From positions 1-35,526 of the forward strand of contig CACKFQ010000008.1 in assembly GCA_902599555.1 (NCBI GenBank): 35,526 bases of DNA. Direction: 5' to 3'. A program made the translations under genes and the position numbers. This DNA comes from an uncultured Candidatus Actinomarina sp. (GTDB lineage Bacteria; Actinomycetota; Acidimicrobiia; Actinomarinales; Actinomarinaceae). Shown piece by piece: positions 1 through 8,838 of this stretch; position 1 is the first letter of the stretch, and each line of letters opens with the position of its first letter. The notes under the pieces are model-generated. The model made no database searches. It was given only the letters and a program-made list of their open reading frames with translations, and was not told the DNA's origin.

Positions 1-150
1 ATACTTGTGAAACAGTGATAAGCGTATACAACAAAAAGAAATTTTGTTTTCTTCACGCACCTGTCTCCTATCCAAGGGTAAGAGGGCATTTGCCGAGAGA
101 ACAAGAGCCAATTACATAACTACAAGATTTTTAAGAAAGGATAATTCAAA
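1..150 (+). other. Leader/intergenic region upstream of dnaK
   Basis: No coding region is visible. A short A/T inverted repeat (AACAAAA at 30-36, TTTTGTT at 42-48) lies near the left edge. Positions 60-110 are clearly richer in G+C than their surroundings. There, TGTCTC (62-67) could pair with GAGAACA (97-103) with one bulged base, so part of the dnaK leader may be folded. A ribosome binding site (AGAAAGGA) ends about 9 nt before the dnaK ATG. I see no canonical HAIR operator (CTTGAGT-N7-ACTCAAG), which HspR normally binds; the true promoter and operator may lie left of the window. Confidence 0.4.
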
Positions 151-1959
151 ATGGGAAAAGCCGTAGGAATTGACTTAGGAACAACAAATAGTGTTGTAGC
201 AGTGCTTGAAGGTGGTGAGCCAACTGTTATTGCTAACGCAGAAGGAAATAGAACAACACCTTCTATTGTTGCTTTTAAATCAGAAGAAGTTCTAGTTGGT
301 GAGCTTGCAAAAAGGCAAGCAATTACAAATCCAGATAACACAGTTAGGTCTATTAAAAGACATATCGGAACTAATTGGAAAGAAAACTTTGAAGGCAAAG
401 ACTATACGCCACAAGAAATATCAGCCAGAATATTACAAAAACTTAAAAGAGATGCTGAGTCATATTTAGGAGATGATGTTACAGATGCTGTAATTACAGT
501 TCCAGCATATTTTAATGATGCCGAAAGGCAGGCAACAAAAGAAGCTGGTCAAATTGCAGGATTGAACGTATTAAGAATAATAAATGAACCTACTGCTGCA
601 TCTCTTTCATACGGTCTAGAAAACAATGAAGATCAAAAGATACTCGTATTTGATTTAGGTGGTGGTACTTTTGATGTTTCTATATTAGAAATTTCTGAGG
701 GTGTGTTTGAAGTGAAGTCAACATCAGGAGATTCTAAGCTTGGTGGAGATGACTGGGATCAAAGAGTAATGGATTGGTTAATCGAAAAGTTTAAATCCTC
801 AACTGGTATTGATTTATCAAATGATAAGATGGCAATTCAGAGAGTTCAAGAAGGTGCAGAAAAAGCTAAAATTGAACTGTCATCTACTAGTGAAACAGAA
901 ATTAACTTGCCATTTATTACTGCTAATGATGCTGGTCCTCAACATTTGCTTGAAAAATTAAGTAGGTCTGAGTTTGAAAAAATTACTGCAGATTTAGTTG
1001 AAAGAACAAAAGAACCAGTCGAAAATGCACTGTCTGATGCTGGAATGCAATTTTCTGATATCGATCATGTTATATTAGTTGGTGGTTCGACTCGAATGCC
1101 ATCAGTCCAACAACTTGTAAAATCTCTTACCGGCAAAGACCCTCACAAAGGTGTTAATCCTGATGAAGTTGTTGCGTCTGGAGCTGCTATTCAAGCTGGA
1201 GTGCTTAAAGGTGACGTAAAAGATGTCCTTTTATTAGATGTTACACCTCTTACTTTGGGTGTTGAAACTAAGGGTGGAATCATGACCAAAATGATTGAAA
1301 GAAATACAACAATCCCAACTAAAAGGTCTGAAGTGTTTAGTACAGCTGAAAACAATCAAACCCAGGTTGAAATTCATATCTTGCAAGGTGAGAGAGAAAT
1401 GGCTTCTGGGAACAAGTCTCTAGGAAGATTCACTTTAACTGATATACCTGCAGCAATGGCTGGGACACCTCAAATAGAAGTAACGTTTGACATCGATGCT
1501 AATGGTATTGTAAATGTTAATGCGAAAGATTTAGGTACAGGCAAAGAGCAGGCTATAACTATTACAGGTGGTACGGCTCTTGAAGATGAAGAGATTGACA
1601 GAATGATTAAAGATGCTGAACAGCATGCTAACGAAGATGCTAAGAAAAAAGAGCTTGTTGAAACTCGAAATATGGCAGAAGGAATGGTTACCTCTACAGA
1701 AAAAATGCTTGATGAAAATAAAGACAAAGCAACAGAGGAAGAAGTACAGTCAATCACGGAAGCTGCTGATAAGTTAAGAAAATTATTAGAAAACGAAGAC
1801 TTACCAATTAATGACCTAAAGCTTGGAATTGAAGAGCTCTCTAAAGCTAGTCAGTCCTTTGCTGAAAAGCTATACGCTGATGCTCAAAATGATTCAAATA
1901 GTGAATCTCCTAATGAAACAGATGATGTTGTTGAGGGTGAAGTAATAGAAGATGAATAA
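151..1959 (+). CDS. dnaK: Molecular chaperone DnaK (Hsp70)
   Basis: This is the cytoplasmic ATP-dependent Hsp70, which binds exposed hydrophobic segments of client proteins and works with DnaJ and GrpE. The N-terminal actin-like ATPase begins with the phosphate-1 motif GIDLGTTNS and carries the second phosphate motif [10 protein letters not shown] near residues 168-177. The substrate-binding domain follows from about residue 360, with a helical lid and a disordered acidic tail (EVIEDE). At 602 residues it is slightly shorter than the E. coli protein (638), which is usual for actinobacterial DnaK. It heads the cluster dnaK-grpE-dnaJ-hspR and overlaps grpE by 8 nt, so the genes are very likely cotranscribed and controlled by the HspR encoded at the end. 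The ATG is preceded by AAAGGA. Confidence 0.98.
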   Translation: MGKAVGIDLGTTNSVVAVLEGGEPTVIANAEGNRTTPSIVAFKSEEVLVGELAKRQAITNPDNTVRSIKRHIGTNWKENFEGKDYTPQEISARILQKLKRDAESYLGDDVTDAVITVPAYFNDAERQATKEAGQIAGLNVLRIINEPTAASLSYGLENNEDQKILVFDLGGGTFDVSILEISEGVFEVKSTSGDSKLGGDDWDQRVMDWLIEKFKSSTGIDLSNDKMAIQRVQEGAEKAKIELSSTSETEINLPFITANDAGPQHLLEKLSRSEFEKITADLVERTKEPVENALSDAGMQFSDIDHVILVGGSTRMPSVQQLVKSLTGKDPHKGVNPDEVVASGAAIQAGVLKGDVKDVLLLDVTPLTLGVETKGGIMTKMIERNTTIPTKRSEVFSTAENNQTQVEIHILQGEREMASGNKSLGRFTLTDIPAAMAGTPQIEVTFDIDANGIVNVNAKDLGTGKEQAITITGGTALEDEEIDRMIKDAEQHANEDAKKKELVETRNMAEGMVTSTEKMLDENKDKATEEEVQSITEAADKLRKLLENEDLPINDLKLGIEELSKASQSFAEKLYADAQNDSNSESPNETDDVVEGEVIEDE

Positions 1960-2440
1960 AGAAGAGTCTACTGTTGATGAGTTTAGTGAAGATTCTGTTG
2001 AAGACAATTCAGAATCTAATGAATCAAGCGTTCCCCTCTCACAGTTTGAAAAAATTAAAGATGATTACCTAAGACTTGCCGCTGACTTTGATAATTATAA
2101 AAAAAGAACTGAAAAAGAAAAAGAAAGTATTGGGGCTGCTTCGATAGCTTATTTTGTTAATTCATTATTTCCATTAATAGATAATTTTGAAATGGCTATG
2201 ACGCAAGAAAACATCTCAAAAGAAGTAGAGACATTTCATAATCTTATGGCATCAGTATTAGAAAGCTTGCAAGTTACTGGAATTGGAGAAATTGGAGAAG
2301 ACTTTGACCCATCTGTTCATGAAGCTGTTGATCATACAGGAGAGGGAGAATCTCAAAAAATTGAAGCTGTTATGCGAAAAGGATATTTATTTCAGGGAAA
2401 TTTAATCCGCCCCGCCATGGTAAAAGTTAAAAGTGAGTAG
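1952..2440 (+). CDS. grpE: Nucleotide exchange factor GrpE
   Basis: GrpE releases ADP from DnaK and resets the chaperone cycle. The 162-residue protein has an acidic, disordered N-terminus (about residues 1-30). A long charged helix follows, including the family-typical stretch [17 protein letters not shown] near residues 40-56. The C-terminal beta domain contains the characteristic DPSVHEAV segment and ends in the [16 protein letters not shown] motif. The start ATG lies inside the end of dnaK and the stop overlaps the GTG of dnaJ, which indicates translational coupling on both sides. Confidence 0.97.
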   Translation: MNKEESTVDEFSEDSVEDNSESNESSVPLSQFEKIKDDYLRLAADFDNYKKRTEKEKESIGAASIAYFVNSLFPLIDNFEMAMTQENISKEVETFHNLMASVLESLQVTGIGEIGEDFDPSVHEAVDHTGEGESQKIEAVMRKGYLFQGNLIRPAMVKVKSE

Positions 2441-3302
2441 AGACTGGTTAGACAAAAACTTTTACGCCACACTTGGTGTACCTCAAAACGCTACTAAAGA
2501 AGAAATTAAAAAAGCTTACAAAAAACTTGCTAGAGATAATCATCCAGATTTAAATCCTGATAATTCTGAAGCTGAAAAAAAGTTTAAAGAAGTTTCTGAA
2601 GCACACGCTGTACTTGGTGATGATAGGAAACGTCAAGAATATGATCAAATTAGAACTATGGGTAGCTCAGGATTTGGTGGTTTTTCAAGTCAAGGATTTA
2701 CAGTTGATGACTTTGGAGATATTTTTGAAAACTTAGGAGATATTTTTGGCTTTGGGGGTAGAAGAAAAGGCCAAACATATCAGACCAATATAAATATATC
2801 CTTCATGGAAGCTGCTTCGGGAATTGAAGTGGTTCTCCCTATCGAAAATGACTCAATCAAAATCAAGGTGCCTGCAGGTGTTGATAATGGAAGCGTAATA
2901 AGACTTAGGGGCAGAGGTGGTCCTGGTGCTGCAGGAGCACCGGATGGGGATTTATTGGTTCAAGTTTCAGTAGAGCCACATAAGTATTTTAAAAGAAGCA
3001 ATATGGATTTAATTCTAGAAATACCTTTACTCTTCACTGAAGCTGCTCTGGGGGCAAGTATAAAGATTCCAACATTAACAAAATCAGTTACTTTAAAAAT
3101 TCCTTCAGGCACGCCTAGTGGAAAAACATTTAAAATTCGTGGGGAAGGAATAGCCCCACAAGGCAGAAGGCCTGGAGATTTGTACGTAAAAGTATTTATT
3201 TCTCCACCAAAAAACTTATCAAGGTCGGCAAAAAAACATCTTGAAAACTATCGAGACCAGTTTGAATCTGGTGCTTCTCCAAGGGATTATCTATATGAGT
3301 AA
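2433..3302 (+). CDS. dnaJ: DnaJ/CbpA-type Hsp40 co-chaperone lacking the zinc finger
   Basis: This J-domain co-chaperone stimulates DnaK ATPase activity and delivers clients. The J domain covers about residues 8-72 with the HPD tripeptide in NHPDLNPDN. A Gly/Phe-rich linker (about 77-110) follows, then two beta-sandwich C-terminal domains (about 118-275). The four CxxCxGxG repeats of class I DnaJ are absent; the whole 289-residue protein contains no cysteine. It is therefore a class II (CbpA-like) protein occupying the dnaK-operon position, where actinobacteria usually carry a zinc-finger DnaJ. The GTG start overlaps the end of grpE by 8 nt. The 3' end overlaps the start of hspR. Confidence 0.93.
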   Translation: MSRDWLDKNFYATLGVPQNATKEEIKKAYKKLARDNHPDLNPDNSEAEKKFKEVSEAHAVLGDDRKRQEYDQIRTMGSSGFGGFSSQGFTVDDFGDIFENLGDIFGFGGRRKGQTYQTNINISFMEAASGIEVVLPIENDSIKIKVPAGVDNGSVIRLRGRGGPGAAGAPDGDLLVQVSVEPHKYFKRSNMDLILEIPLLFTEAALGASIKIPTLTKSVTLKIPSGTPSGKTFKIRGEGIAPQGRRPGDLYVKVFISPPKNLSRSAKKHLENYRDQFESGASPRDYLYE

Positions 3303-3684
3303 CGATGATACTAAGGCTATTTATTTTATTTCAGTAGCCTCTACCCTTTCAGGTATCCATCAGCAAACAATAAGAACCTATGAACAAAAAGGGTTAATTA
3401 AGCCATTTAGAACTGGTGGAGGAACTAGGCGATACTCACAAGAAGATATAGATAAATTAATTCAAATTCAGAATTTATCACAAAGAGGTATCAACCTGGA
3501 TGGAATAAAAATTATATATGAGATGAAAGATAAAATTGAAGAATTACAAAACAAACTTATTTATTTGGAAAATGAGATATCAAATCAAAAAATAGATTCC
3601 AAAAATAAAGAGAAAGAAATTCATCAAAGCTATAAAAATGAAATTGTTAAAAAATCAAACAGTTCCTTAAAGAAAAGCATATAG
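3295..3684 (+). CDS. hspR: MerR-family heat-shock repressor HspR
   Basis: This is a 129-residue DNA-binding protein of the MerR superfamily. The N-terminal winged-helix region contains HQQTIRTYEQKGLIKP and RTGGGTRRYSQEDI, the hallmark HspR recognition segment, and then LSQRGINLDGIKIIYEM. The C-terminal part is a coiled coil followed by a basic, Ser/Lys-rich tail. In actinobacteria HspR represses the dnaK operon, often with DnaK as co-repressor. The position here as last gene of that operon fits autoregulation. I chose the ATG at 3295, overlapping the dnaJ stop by 8 nt, because AAGGGA sits 8 nt upstream; the open frame extends further into dnaJ, but those starts lack homology support. Confidence 0.9.
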   Translation: MSNDDTKAIYFISVASTLSGIHQQTIRTYEQKGLIKPFRTGGGTRRYSQEDIDKLIQIQNLSQRGINLDGIKIIYEMKDKIEELQNKLIYLENEISNQKIDSKNKEKEIHQSYKNEIVKKSNSSLKKSI

Positions 3685-3694
3685 AATATAATTA

Positions 3695-3910
3695 ATGGAT
3701 ACTGGAAACATAATTGCTTTTTTAAAAAAATTTAGCTTTGGAAGGCTAATTGGTTCTGGAATTGTTCTCAGAGTTTTAATTGCTATTGTTGATGGTATTT
3801 TTAATCTTGAAGTTAATGAACTTCCTAATTTTAACTTTTACATATTTGGGATTGCATTAGCTTACACAATTCTTTGGATGTTTAATAAAAGTTACTCTGA
3901 AGAAGAATAA
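3695..3910 (+). CDS. Small hypothetical membrane protein
   Basis: I do not recognise a family. The 71-residue product has two hydrophobic segments (about residues 18-37 and 45-63) and ends in charged residues (SYSEEE), so it is probably a two-helix inner-membrane protein. It lies 10 nt after hspR and 15 nt before the DUF418 gene on the same strand, so it may be read through from the chaperone operon. No clear ribosome binding site precedes the ATG. It could be a lineage-specific conserved gene; coding status is supported by tight packing and a plausible membrane profile only. Confidence 0.6.
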   Translation: MDTGNIIAFLKKFSFGRLIGSGIVLRVLIAIVDGIFNLEVNELPNFNFYIFGIALAYTILWMFNKSYSEEE

Positions 3911-3925
3911 AGATATATTTTACGC

Positions 3926-5071
3926 ATGTCATCTGCTACAAGAATAACAAATCTTGATTTTATAAGAGGGGTTGCTCTTCTTGGAATACTGGTAATAAAT
4001 GTAATATCATTTGGTTTGCCTATTACAGCGCTGTTTAATCACTCTACTTATGGTGCTGAAAACATATTGGATTGGATTGTTATCGTGATCTCTTCTGTTT
4101 TTTTTGAATATAAAATGATGGGTTTATTTTCAATGCTCTTTGGTGTTGGGCTTATGATTTTTCTAGATAATGCAAAACAAAAAGTTAAAAGGCCAAAATT
4201 ACTTTCTATTTGGAGAAATTTTTTATTACTTTTATTTGGTATTGCTCACTTATCAATCTGGGAAGGAGATATTCTCATATTATATGCTTCATGTGCTTTT
4301 TTAATTATTTTGTTTCCACAGATCAAAAATAATAAAATAACAATATTTTTTATTACATTGTTAGTTTTATTAAACCTTTTGCAAATTAATTATGTTAATT
4401 CCTTATATGATGCATCTGGGAATTTAATTTTAGAAGAAGCTTGGATAGTGGCTGCAAGTGAAGGTGGTTCTTTGAATTTAGGAAAATTTTGGTTTTCAGA
4501 AGCATCTGAGTGGGGAAATATAATTGGACTTTTATTTGTTTTAGATGCTGGAAATAGAGCAATGACTTTAATGATTGTTGGGATTTTACTGTACAGACTG
4601 AACATAATTCAAGGAAATAGGGATCTCGATTTTTATAAAAAATTGATGTTTTATGGATTTGGCATCGGTTTACCTTTTTCAATTTATAGCATTTATTTAC
4701 GTATTTCATCTGAATATAGTGCTGCTGTTGCGATTAGCAGTATGCTATGGCTTTCTCTTTCTGTAATTCCTATGGTTCTTGGCTATGTTGGATTACTAAC
4801 GATATTGAACAAAAAACTTAGGACAAGCATTACAGAAAGGTTTCGTGCCTGTGGGAAGATGGCATTTACAAACTATATTACTCAAACACTTCTTGGTGTA
4901 TTTGTTCTTGGTGGATTGTTTGAGATTGGCACTTTTTCGAGATCACAATTAGCTATCTATGTTTTTGCTGTGTGGGGTCTTCAAATTTACTGGTCAAAAC
5001 CTATTATTGAAAATTTCAGATTCGGTCCATTAGAGCGGCTTTGGAGAAAACTAACATATTATTTTGTTTAA
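3926..5071 (+). CDS. DUF418-family polytopic membrane protein (YeiB-like)
   Basis: The 381-residue integral membrane protein has about ten hydrophobic helices. The N-terminus (TRITNLDFIRGVALLGILVIN) is the usual start of YeiB/DUF418 proteins. The C-terminal part (FRACGKMAFTNYITQTLLGV, then a WSKPIIENFRFGPLERLWR ending) matches the DUF418 domain closely in pattern. The biochemical role of this family is not established; a link to transport or envelope modification is often proposed. It converges with the DUF885 gene on the opposite strand, and its stop codon lies inside an A/T palindrome shared with that gene. Confidence 0.88.
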   Translation: MSSATRITNLDFIRGVALLGILVINVISFGLPITALFNHSTYGAENILDWIVIVISSVFFEYKMMGLFSMLFGVGLMIFLDNAKQKVKRPKLLSIWRNFLLLLFGIAHLSIWEGDILILYASCAFLIILFPQIKNNKITIFFITLLVLLNLLQINYVNSLYDASGNLILEEAWIVAASEGGSLNLGKFWFSEASEWGNIIGLLFVLDAGNRAMTLMIVGILLYRLNIIQGNRDLDFYKKLMFYGFGIGLPFSIYSIYLRISSEYSAAVAISSMLWLSLSVIPMVLGYVGLLTILNKKLRTSITERFRACGKMAFTNYITQTLLGVFVLGGLFEIGTFSRSQLAIYVFAVWGLQIYWSKPIIENFRFGPLERLWRKLTYYFV

Positions 5072-5088
5072 ATTTTAAAAATTTAAAC
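5066..5088. repeat. 23-bp A/T palindrome covering both convergent stop codons
   Basis: A perfect dyad has 11-nt arms (GTTTAAATTTT at 5066-5076 and its complement at 5078-5088) around one central base. It contains the TAA of the DUF418 gene (5069-5071) and the TAA of the DUF885 gene on the other strand. It may be a weak bidirectional terminator. Only the outermost pair is G:C, so stability would be low. Confidence 0.5.
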
Positions 5089-6774
5089 GCTATGTCTTTG
5101 AATAAAGTCCTTGATTTTATTTTCTAGAATCGGAAGTGTTATTCCCCCATCACACAGCACTTCATCGTGAAAATATCTAATATCAAACTTATCGCCAAGT
5201 TCATCTTCAGCTTTTTTGCGAAGTTCTTCAATTTTCAATTGGCCCATTTTGTAGGAACATGCTTGTCCTGGCCAAGCAATGTATCTATCAGTCTCTATTT
5301 CTGCATTTATTTCTTCAATTGGAGAATTTGCTCTAAAGAATTCGATTGCTTTATCTCTTGACCAACCCATTCCATGCATGCCTGTATCAAGCACAAGGCG
5401 ACAAGCTCTCCATGCATCATTTCCAAGTCTACCTAGCTGTTGAACATCATTAGAGTAAAGTCCCATTTCATTTGCTAGTTGCTCAGAGTAAAGTCCCCAA
5501 CCCTCTACAAAGGCGGTAGAAGCAACATATTTTTGGAATTCAGGAACATCTCGAAGCTCAACTGCAATAGTTCTATCTAAGTGATGGCCTGGTATAGCCT
5601 CATGGAAAGCAACAGATTCTGCTTCAAATATGCTTTTTGTTTCAGCTTTGTACGTATTCAAGAAGTATGTCCCATCTCTTGACCCGTCAGGTAACGGGGG
5701 ATAATAGTATGCAGGAGGAGCATGTTGTTCAGATTCTGCTGGAACTGGTAATACTTTACATGGAGATTTTGGAAACACAGTAAACCATTGATCAAGAGGC
5801 TTGTAAGCTCTTTCAATAGTATCAACAGCTAATTGAAGCATCTGCTCTTTGCTTTCATATCTCATTGAAGGCTCGGTTTGCATTTTTTGTAAGACTTCTT
5901 CAGGAGTGCTGACTCCAGGAAATACATTTTCTCCGATTTCAAAAAATTCTTTTTTAAGTCTTTCTATTTCAGACATTCCGACTTCATGAACTTCTTTTAC
6001 TGTTATATTCTTATATCCTGTATATTTTCTGAGCGCTCTCAGATATGTTTCTTCGCCCCCATCAATCCACATTATTCCAGAATGTTCATCTGATCGTCCT
6101 TTAGGAATGTGATCTGATTTTAATTGTTCCAAATAAGCTAATACAGTTGGCCTAATGTTTAAATCGATTATTTTTTTAGCTTTTTCTTTCCAGTCAGATA
6201 TAAAAGACTCTGAAATCTCTGGTGAGAAATTTACTAACAATAAAGGATCCTCTTCTAAAGATGAACCCAAATAATTCTCCAATTGATCAATTGTTCTTAG
6301 TAGATTTCGTTCTGTAGCAACTCTGTTGTTTTTTAAACCAATCATTTGAACATCTGCAATCTGTGTAAAAAGTCTTTTGTACAGCTCTAGTCTTTTTAAT
6401 AACATATCAGCAGATTCTGAATCTGGAATAAACATTTGCTGGTTATAGTCAATAAGAAAGCCTGTAAATCCGGAAACACCTGCTCCAAACTCCCAGCTTC
6501 TATCCATCAGAGAGTCTTTATTTGAACTTAAAGCAAATTCCAACATTCCGTAAGTTACTTTTTCTCTATTAGATAAAGATTCTAAATCTATGCTCGCAAG
6601 TCTTGAAATAAAATCATTCACTGTTTTAGTTTCTTTTTCAAACGTTTCCTCATTCAACTCTTCTATTTGATCAAAATACTGTTTATGGCCTCTCATAATT
6701 GCTGATGTAGGCGAAGAATCTAGAGAATTTTGAAAAAAGTCGCTAGAGAGCTGTTGTAAGTCACTATTTGTCAT
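5083..6774 (-). CDS. DUF885-family metallopeptidase-like protein
   Basis: The 563-residue protein is of the DUF885 family, distantly related to HExxH zinc peptidases. The characteristic motif FHEAIPGHH is present with H391, E392 and H397/H398, followed by a downstream stretch (FVEGWGLYSEQLANEMG) that supplies the usual acidic ligand. No signal peptide is visible, so it is predicted cytoplasmic. The ATG lies 11 nt inside the end of the potassium-channel gene, so the two are probably cotranscribed. A peptide-degrading role is inferred from the family; substrates are unknown. Confidence 0.9.
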   Translation of the reverse strand: MTNSDLQQLSSDFFQNSLDSSPTSAIMRGHKQYFDQIEELNEETFEKETKTVNDFISRLASIDLESLSNREKVTYGMLEFALSSNKDSLMDRSWEFGAGVSGFTGFLIDYNQQMFIPDSESADMLLKRLELYKRLFTQIADVQMIGLKNNRVATERNLLRTIDQLENYLGSSLEEDPLLLVNFSPEISESFISDWKEKAKKIIDLNIRPTVLAYLEQLKSDHIPKGRSDEHSGIMWIDGGEETYLRALRKYTGYKNITVKEVHEVGMSEIERLKKEFFEIGENVFPGVSTPEEVLQKMQTEPSMRYESKEQMLQLAVDTIERAYKPLDQWFTVFPKSPCKVLPVPAESEQHAPPAYYYPPLPDGSRDGTYFLNTYKAETKSIFEAESVAFHEAIPGHHLDRTIAVELRDVPEFQKYVASTAFVEGWGLYSEQLANEMGLYSNDVQQLGRLGNDAWRACRLVLDTGMHGMGWSRDKAIEFFRANSPIEEINAEIETDRYIAWPGQACSYKMGQLKIEELRKKAEDELGDKFDIRYFHDEVLCDGGITLPILENKIKDFIQRHSV

Positions 6775-7513
6775 TGATTTCCTTTTGTAGATTTTTAATT
6801 TCTTCTTCTAGTTTATCTAACTTCTCACCTAGTTCATTTATAGTAACCTCTTTGTCACTGAAGCTAGAAATAAAATAAGAAGAAACAGCAGCTGTAATCG
6901 TTGCAATAAAGCCGATACCCATAATCATCAAAGAGCTAGCTATTATACGGCCAAGATTTGTAAGGGGTGTAATATCACCGTAGCCAACAGTGGTAATTGT
7001 CACAAGAGCCCACCACAGGCCATCGCTGTATGATGCGACGCCAGGTTCAGAAATGTAAAAAAGGAAGCCAAAGAACAATACTATGCCAATAGTTGCATAC
7101 ACGATAAATCTGAGTCCCTTTGAATTAAAAATAGACTTTACGGTTGTCCCAAATCTTCCAAGCAAAGCAGCAAGCCTGAAAAATCTTAATGCGTTCAATA
7201 ATCTTGGGAGTCTTGCAAACCTCAAAAATCCAGAGGATTGTAAACCCTCTGGAACAATTGGAAATGAGAATATAACAATTACTAATTCGATCTTATGACT
7301 TTTAACAAACTTTAATTTGTCATCTGCAAAGTAAAATAAAATTACGTATTCCAATAAAAAAACTATCCAAATTCCCCAATTTAAATATAAAGCTACAGAG
7401 CTAAGTGTTTGTTGTGTGTATTCGATAATTAATACTGGTATGAGCATAAGCACAGAAATCATTACAGGTATTTCAAAAAACTTTTCTGCTCTTAAATAGT
7501 TTTGATTGTTCAT
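6764..7513 (-). CDS. Voltage-gated-type potassium channel (6 TM, KvAP/Kch-like)
   Basis: The 249-residue channel subunit has S1-S3 hydrophobic helices (about residues 13-100) and an S4-like segment with regularly spaced arginines (RFARLPRLLNALRFFRLAALLGR, about 103-125). S5 follows, then a pore loop with the K+ selectivity filter TTVGYGD (V176-D180), and S6. A C-terminal coiled coil (about 225-249) probably assists tetramer assembly. The known family conducts K+ across the inner membrane. It is first in a two-gene minus-strand operon with the DUF885 gene and diverges from the DUF4015 gene across about 50 nt. Confidence 0.93.
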   Translation of the reverse strand: MNNQNYLRAEKFFEIPVMISVLMLIPVLIIEYTQQTLSSVALYLNWGIWIVFLLEYVILFYFADDKLKFVKSHKIELVIVIFSFPIVPEGLQSSGFLRFARLPRLLNALRFFRLAALLGRFGTTVKSIFNSKGLRFIVYATIGIVLFFGFLFYISEPGVASYSDGLWWALVTITTVGYGDITPLTNLGRIIASSLMIMGIGFIATITAAVSSYFISSFSDKEVTINELGEKLDKLEEEIKNLQKEINDK

Positions 7514-7563
7514 ATAGGTATTATAAAACTAGCTATTAAAGATTAGTATAAGTAATCTAAAAT

Positions 7564-8838
7564 ATGAGTATGAACAGGGTCTTTTTCATAATATTGCTTT
7601 TTGCATTTTTAGTTATTCCTTTAAGCATCAATAACGTAAACGATGATGGAATAAGTTACTTTGATTTAGTAGTTGAAATTAGTGAAGACTTATTTGGAGA
7701 CACAAAAATTGAAGAGAAAGACATCATTTCTCTTTCAGAGGATCAAAAGCAATTAATTAGCGAAAAATTACAGGCTTTAAAAAACGAAAACAATAACTTA
7801 TTTAATAATTTTGAAGAAATTCAAGAAGAAAATTTGAAAGAAATTAATGAATATATCGCTATAAACAGGTGGAAGGAATTCAGTGCTGCTAATAGTGGTG
7901 TTAAAGGAATATATCTAAGTGGTTATCATTTTTTAAAAGAAGAAAAAATAAACCCAATTAAGGATATTTTGTCAAACACTGTTGTAAACACAATAGTCCT
8001 CGATGTTAAAACAGATAATGGTCACTTACTTTATGACAGTGAAATCCCAGAAGTTGAAGAGTTAAAAAATGAAAGAATCAAATACGATACCCAAACTTTA
8101 AAGTCCTTTAAAGAGGAATTTAATATCTATTTAATTGGTCGAGTCGTTGCTTTCCAAGATCCTATCTTTTCAAGAAACTATCCTAAATCAGCAATCACTG
8201 ATATTTCAACAACCAAGCCTTATTCCCAAAACGGCCAATACTTTCTCGACCCAAGTGATGGTAAAAGTAGAGAATACATTCTAAATGTTGCTCTAGAAGC
8301 ATGCTTGCTAGGCTTTGATGAGATTCAATTTGATTATATTAGATACCCTGATACAAGTTATCAGGGCTTAGTTTTTGACGAGAAAAGTAATTTTGAAAAT
8401 AGGACAAAAAATATTAATACATTTCTTCAAAATGCTACGAACCTATTGCATGATAATGGATGTCTAGCTTCTGCAGATATATTTGGATATGTATTAAGTG
8501 CAAAAAATGATAACGGTATAGGACAGTACTTAGAGACAATTGTTAATACTGTAGATTTTATTTCCCCTATGGTCTATCCATCTCATTACTCTAAAGGCTC
8601 GTTTGGATACAGCTATCCTAATAATTTCCCTTACGAAGTTGTTACAGCAGCTTTAAATCGAGGGCTTTCTAGAGGGGTGCAGGAAAAAAGCTTGCGACCT
8701 TTTCTTCAAGGGTTTTGGCATTCTTCAGAGGATGTAAGGTTAAATATTAAAGCAGCAGAAGATAAAGGCCTAGATTGGATAATTTGGAACAATTCCAGTG
8801 TGTACGATGAAGATTACTTTAGTAGAATCAATTCATGA
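7564..8838 (+). CDS. DUF4015-family putative glycoside hydrolase
   Basis: The 424-residue protein has an N-terminal membrane anchor or signal segment (about residues 5-22). A charged linker (about 25-105) follows, then a TIM-barrel-like domain. Family landmarks are GIYLSGYHFL near residue 117, LDVKTDNGHLLYDSEIP, and FDEIQFDYIRYPD near residue 253, which holds the conserved acidic residues. DUF4015 proteins are annotated as putative glycosidases acting outside the membrane; the substrate is not known. An alternative ATG lies two codons downstream (7570). The stop overlaps the next gene by ATGA. Confidence 0.85.
   Translation: MSMNRVFFIILLFAFLVIPLSINNVNDDGISYFDLVVEISEDLFGDTKIEEKDIISLSEDQKQLISEKLQALKNENNNLFNNFEEIQEENLKEINEYIAINRWKEFSAANSGVKGIYLSGYHFLKEEKINPIKDILSNTVVNTIVLDVKTDNGHLLYDSEIPEVEELKNERIKYDTQTLKSFKEEFNIYLIGRVVAFQDPIFSRNYPKSAITDISTTKPYSQNGQYFLDPSDGKSREYILNVALEACLLGFDEIQFDYIRYPDTSYQGLVFDEKSNFENRTKNINTFLQNATNLLHDNGCLASADIFGYVLSAKNDNGIGQYLETIVNTVDFISPMVYPSHYSKGSFGYSYPNNFPYEVVTAALNRGLSRGVQEKSLRPFLQGFWHSSEDVRLNIKAAEDKGLDWIIWNNSSVYDEDYFSRINS

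Noticed and set aside
4..22. CTTG...AAG inverted repeat as an HspR HAIR operator
   Set aside because: The arms match only 3-4 bases and the total length is 19 nt, not the 21 nt of CTTGAGT-N7-ACTCAAG.
30..48. A/T inverted repeat near the left edge as a terminator of an upstream gene
   Set aside because: Only one G:C pair per arm; too weak to call, and no upstream gene is visible.
4390..4709. Minus-strand open frames inside the DUF418 gene
   Set aside because: They lie wholly within a well-supported membrane protein gene and have no family features or ribosome binding sites.
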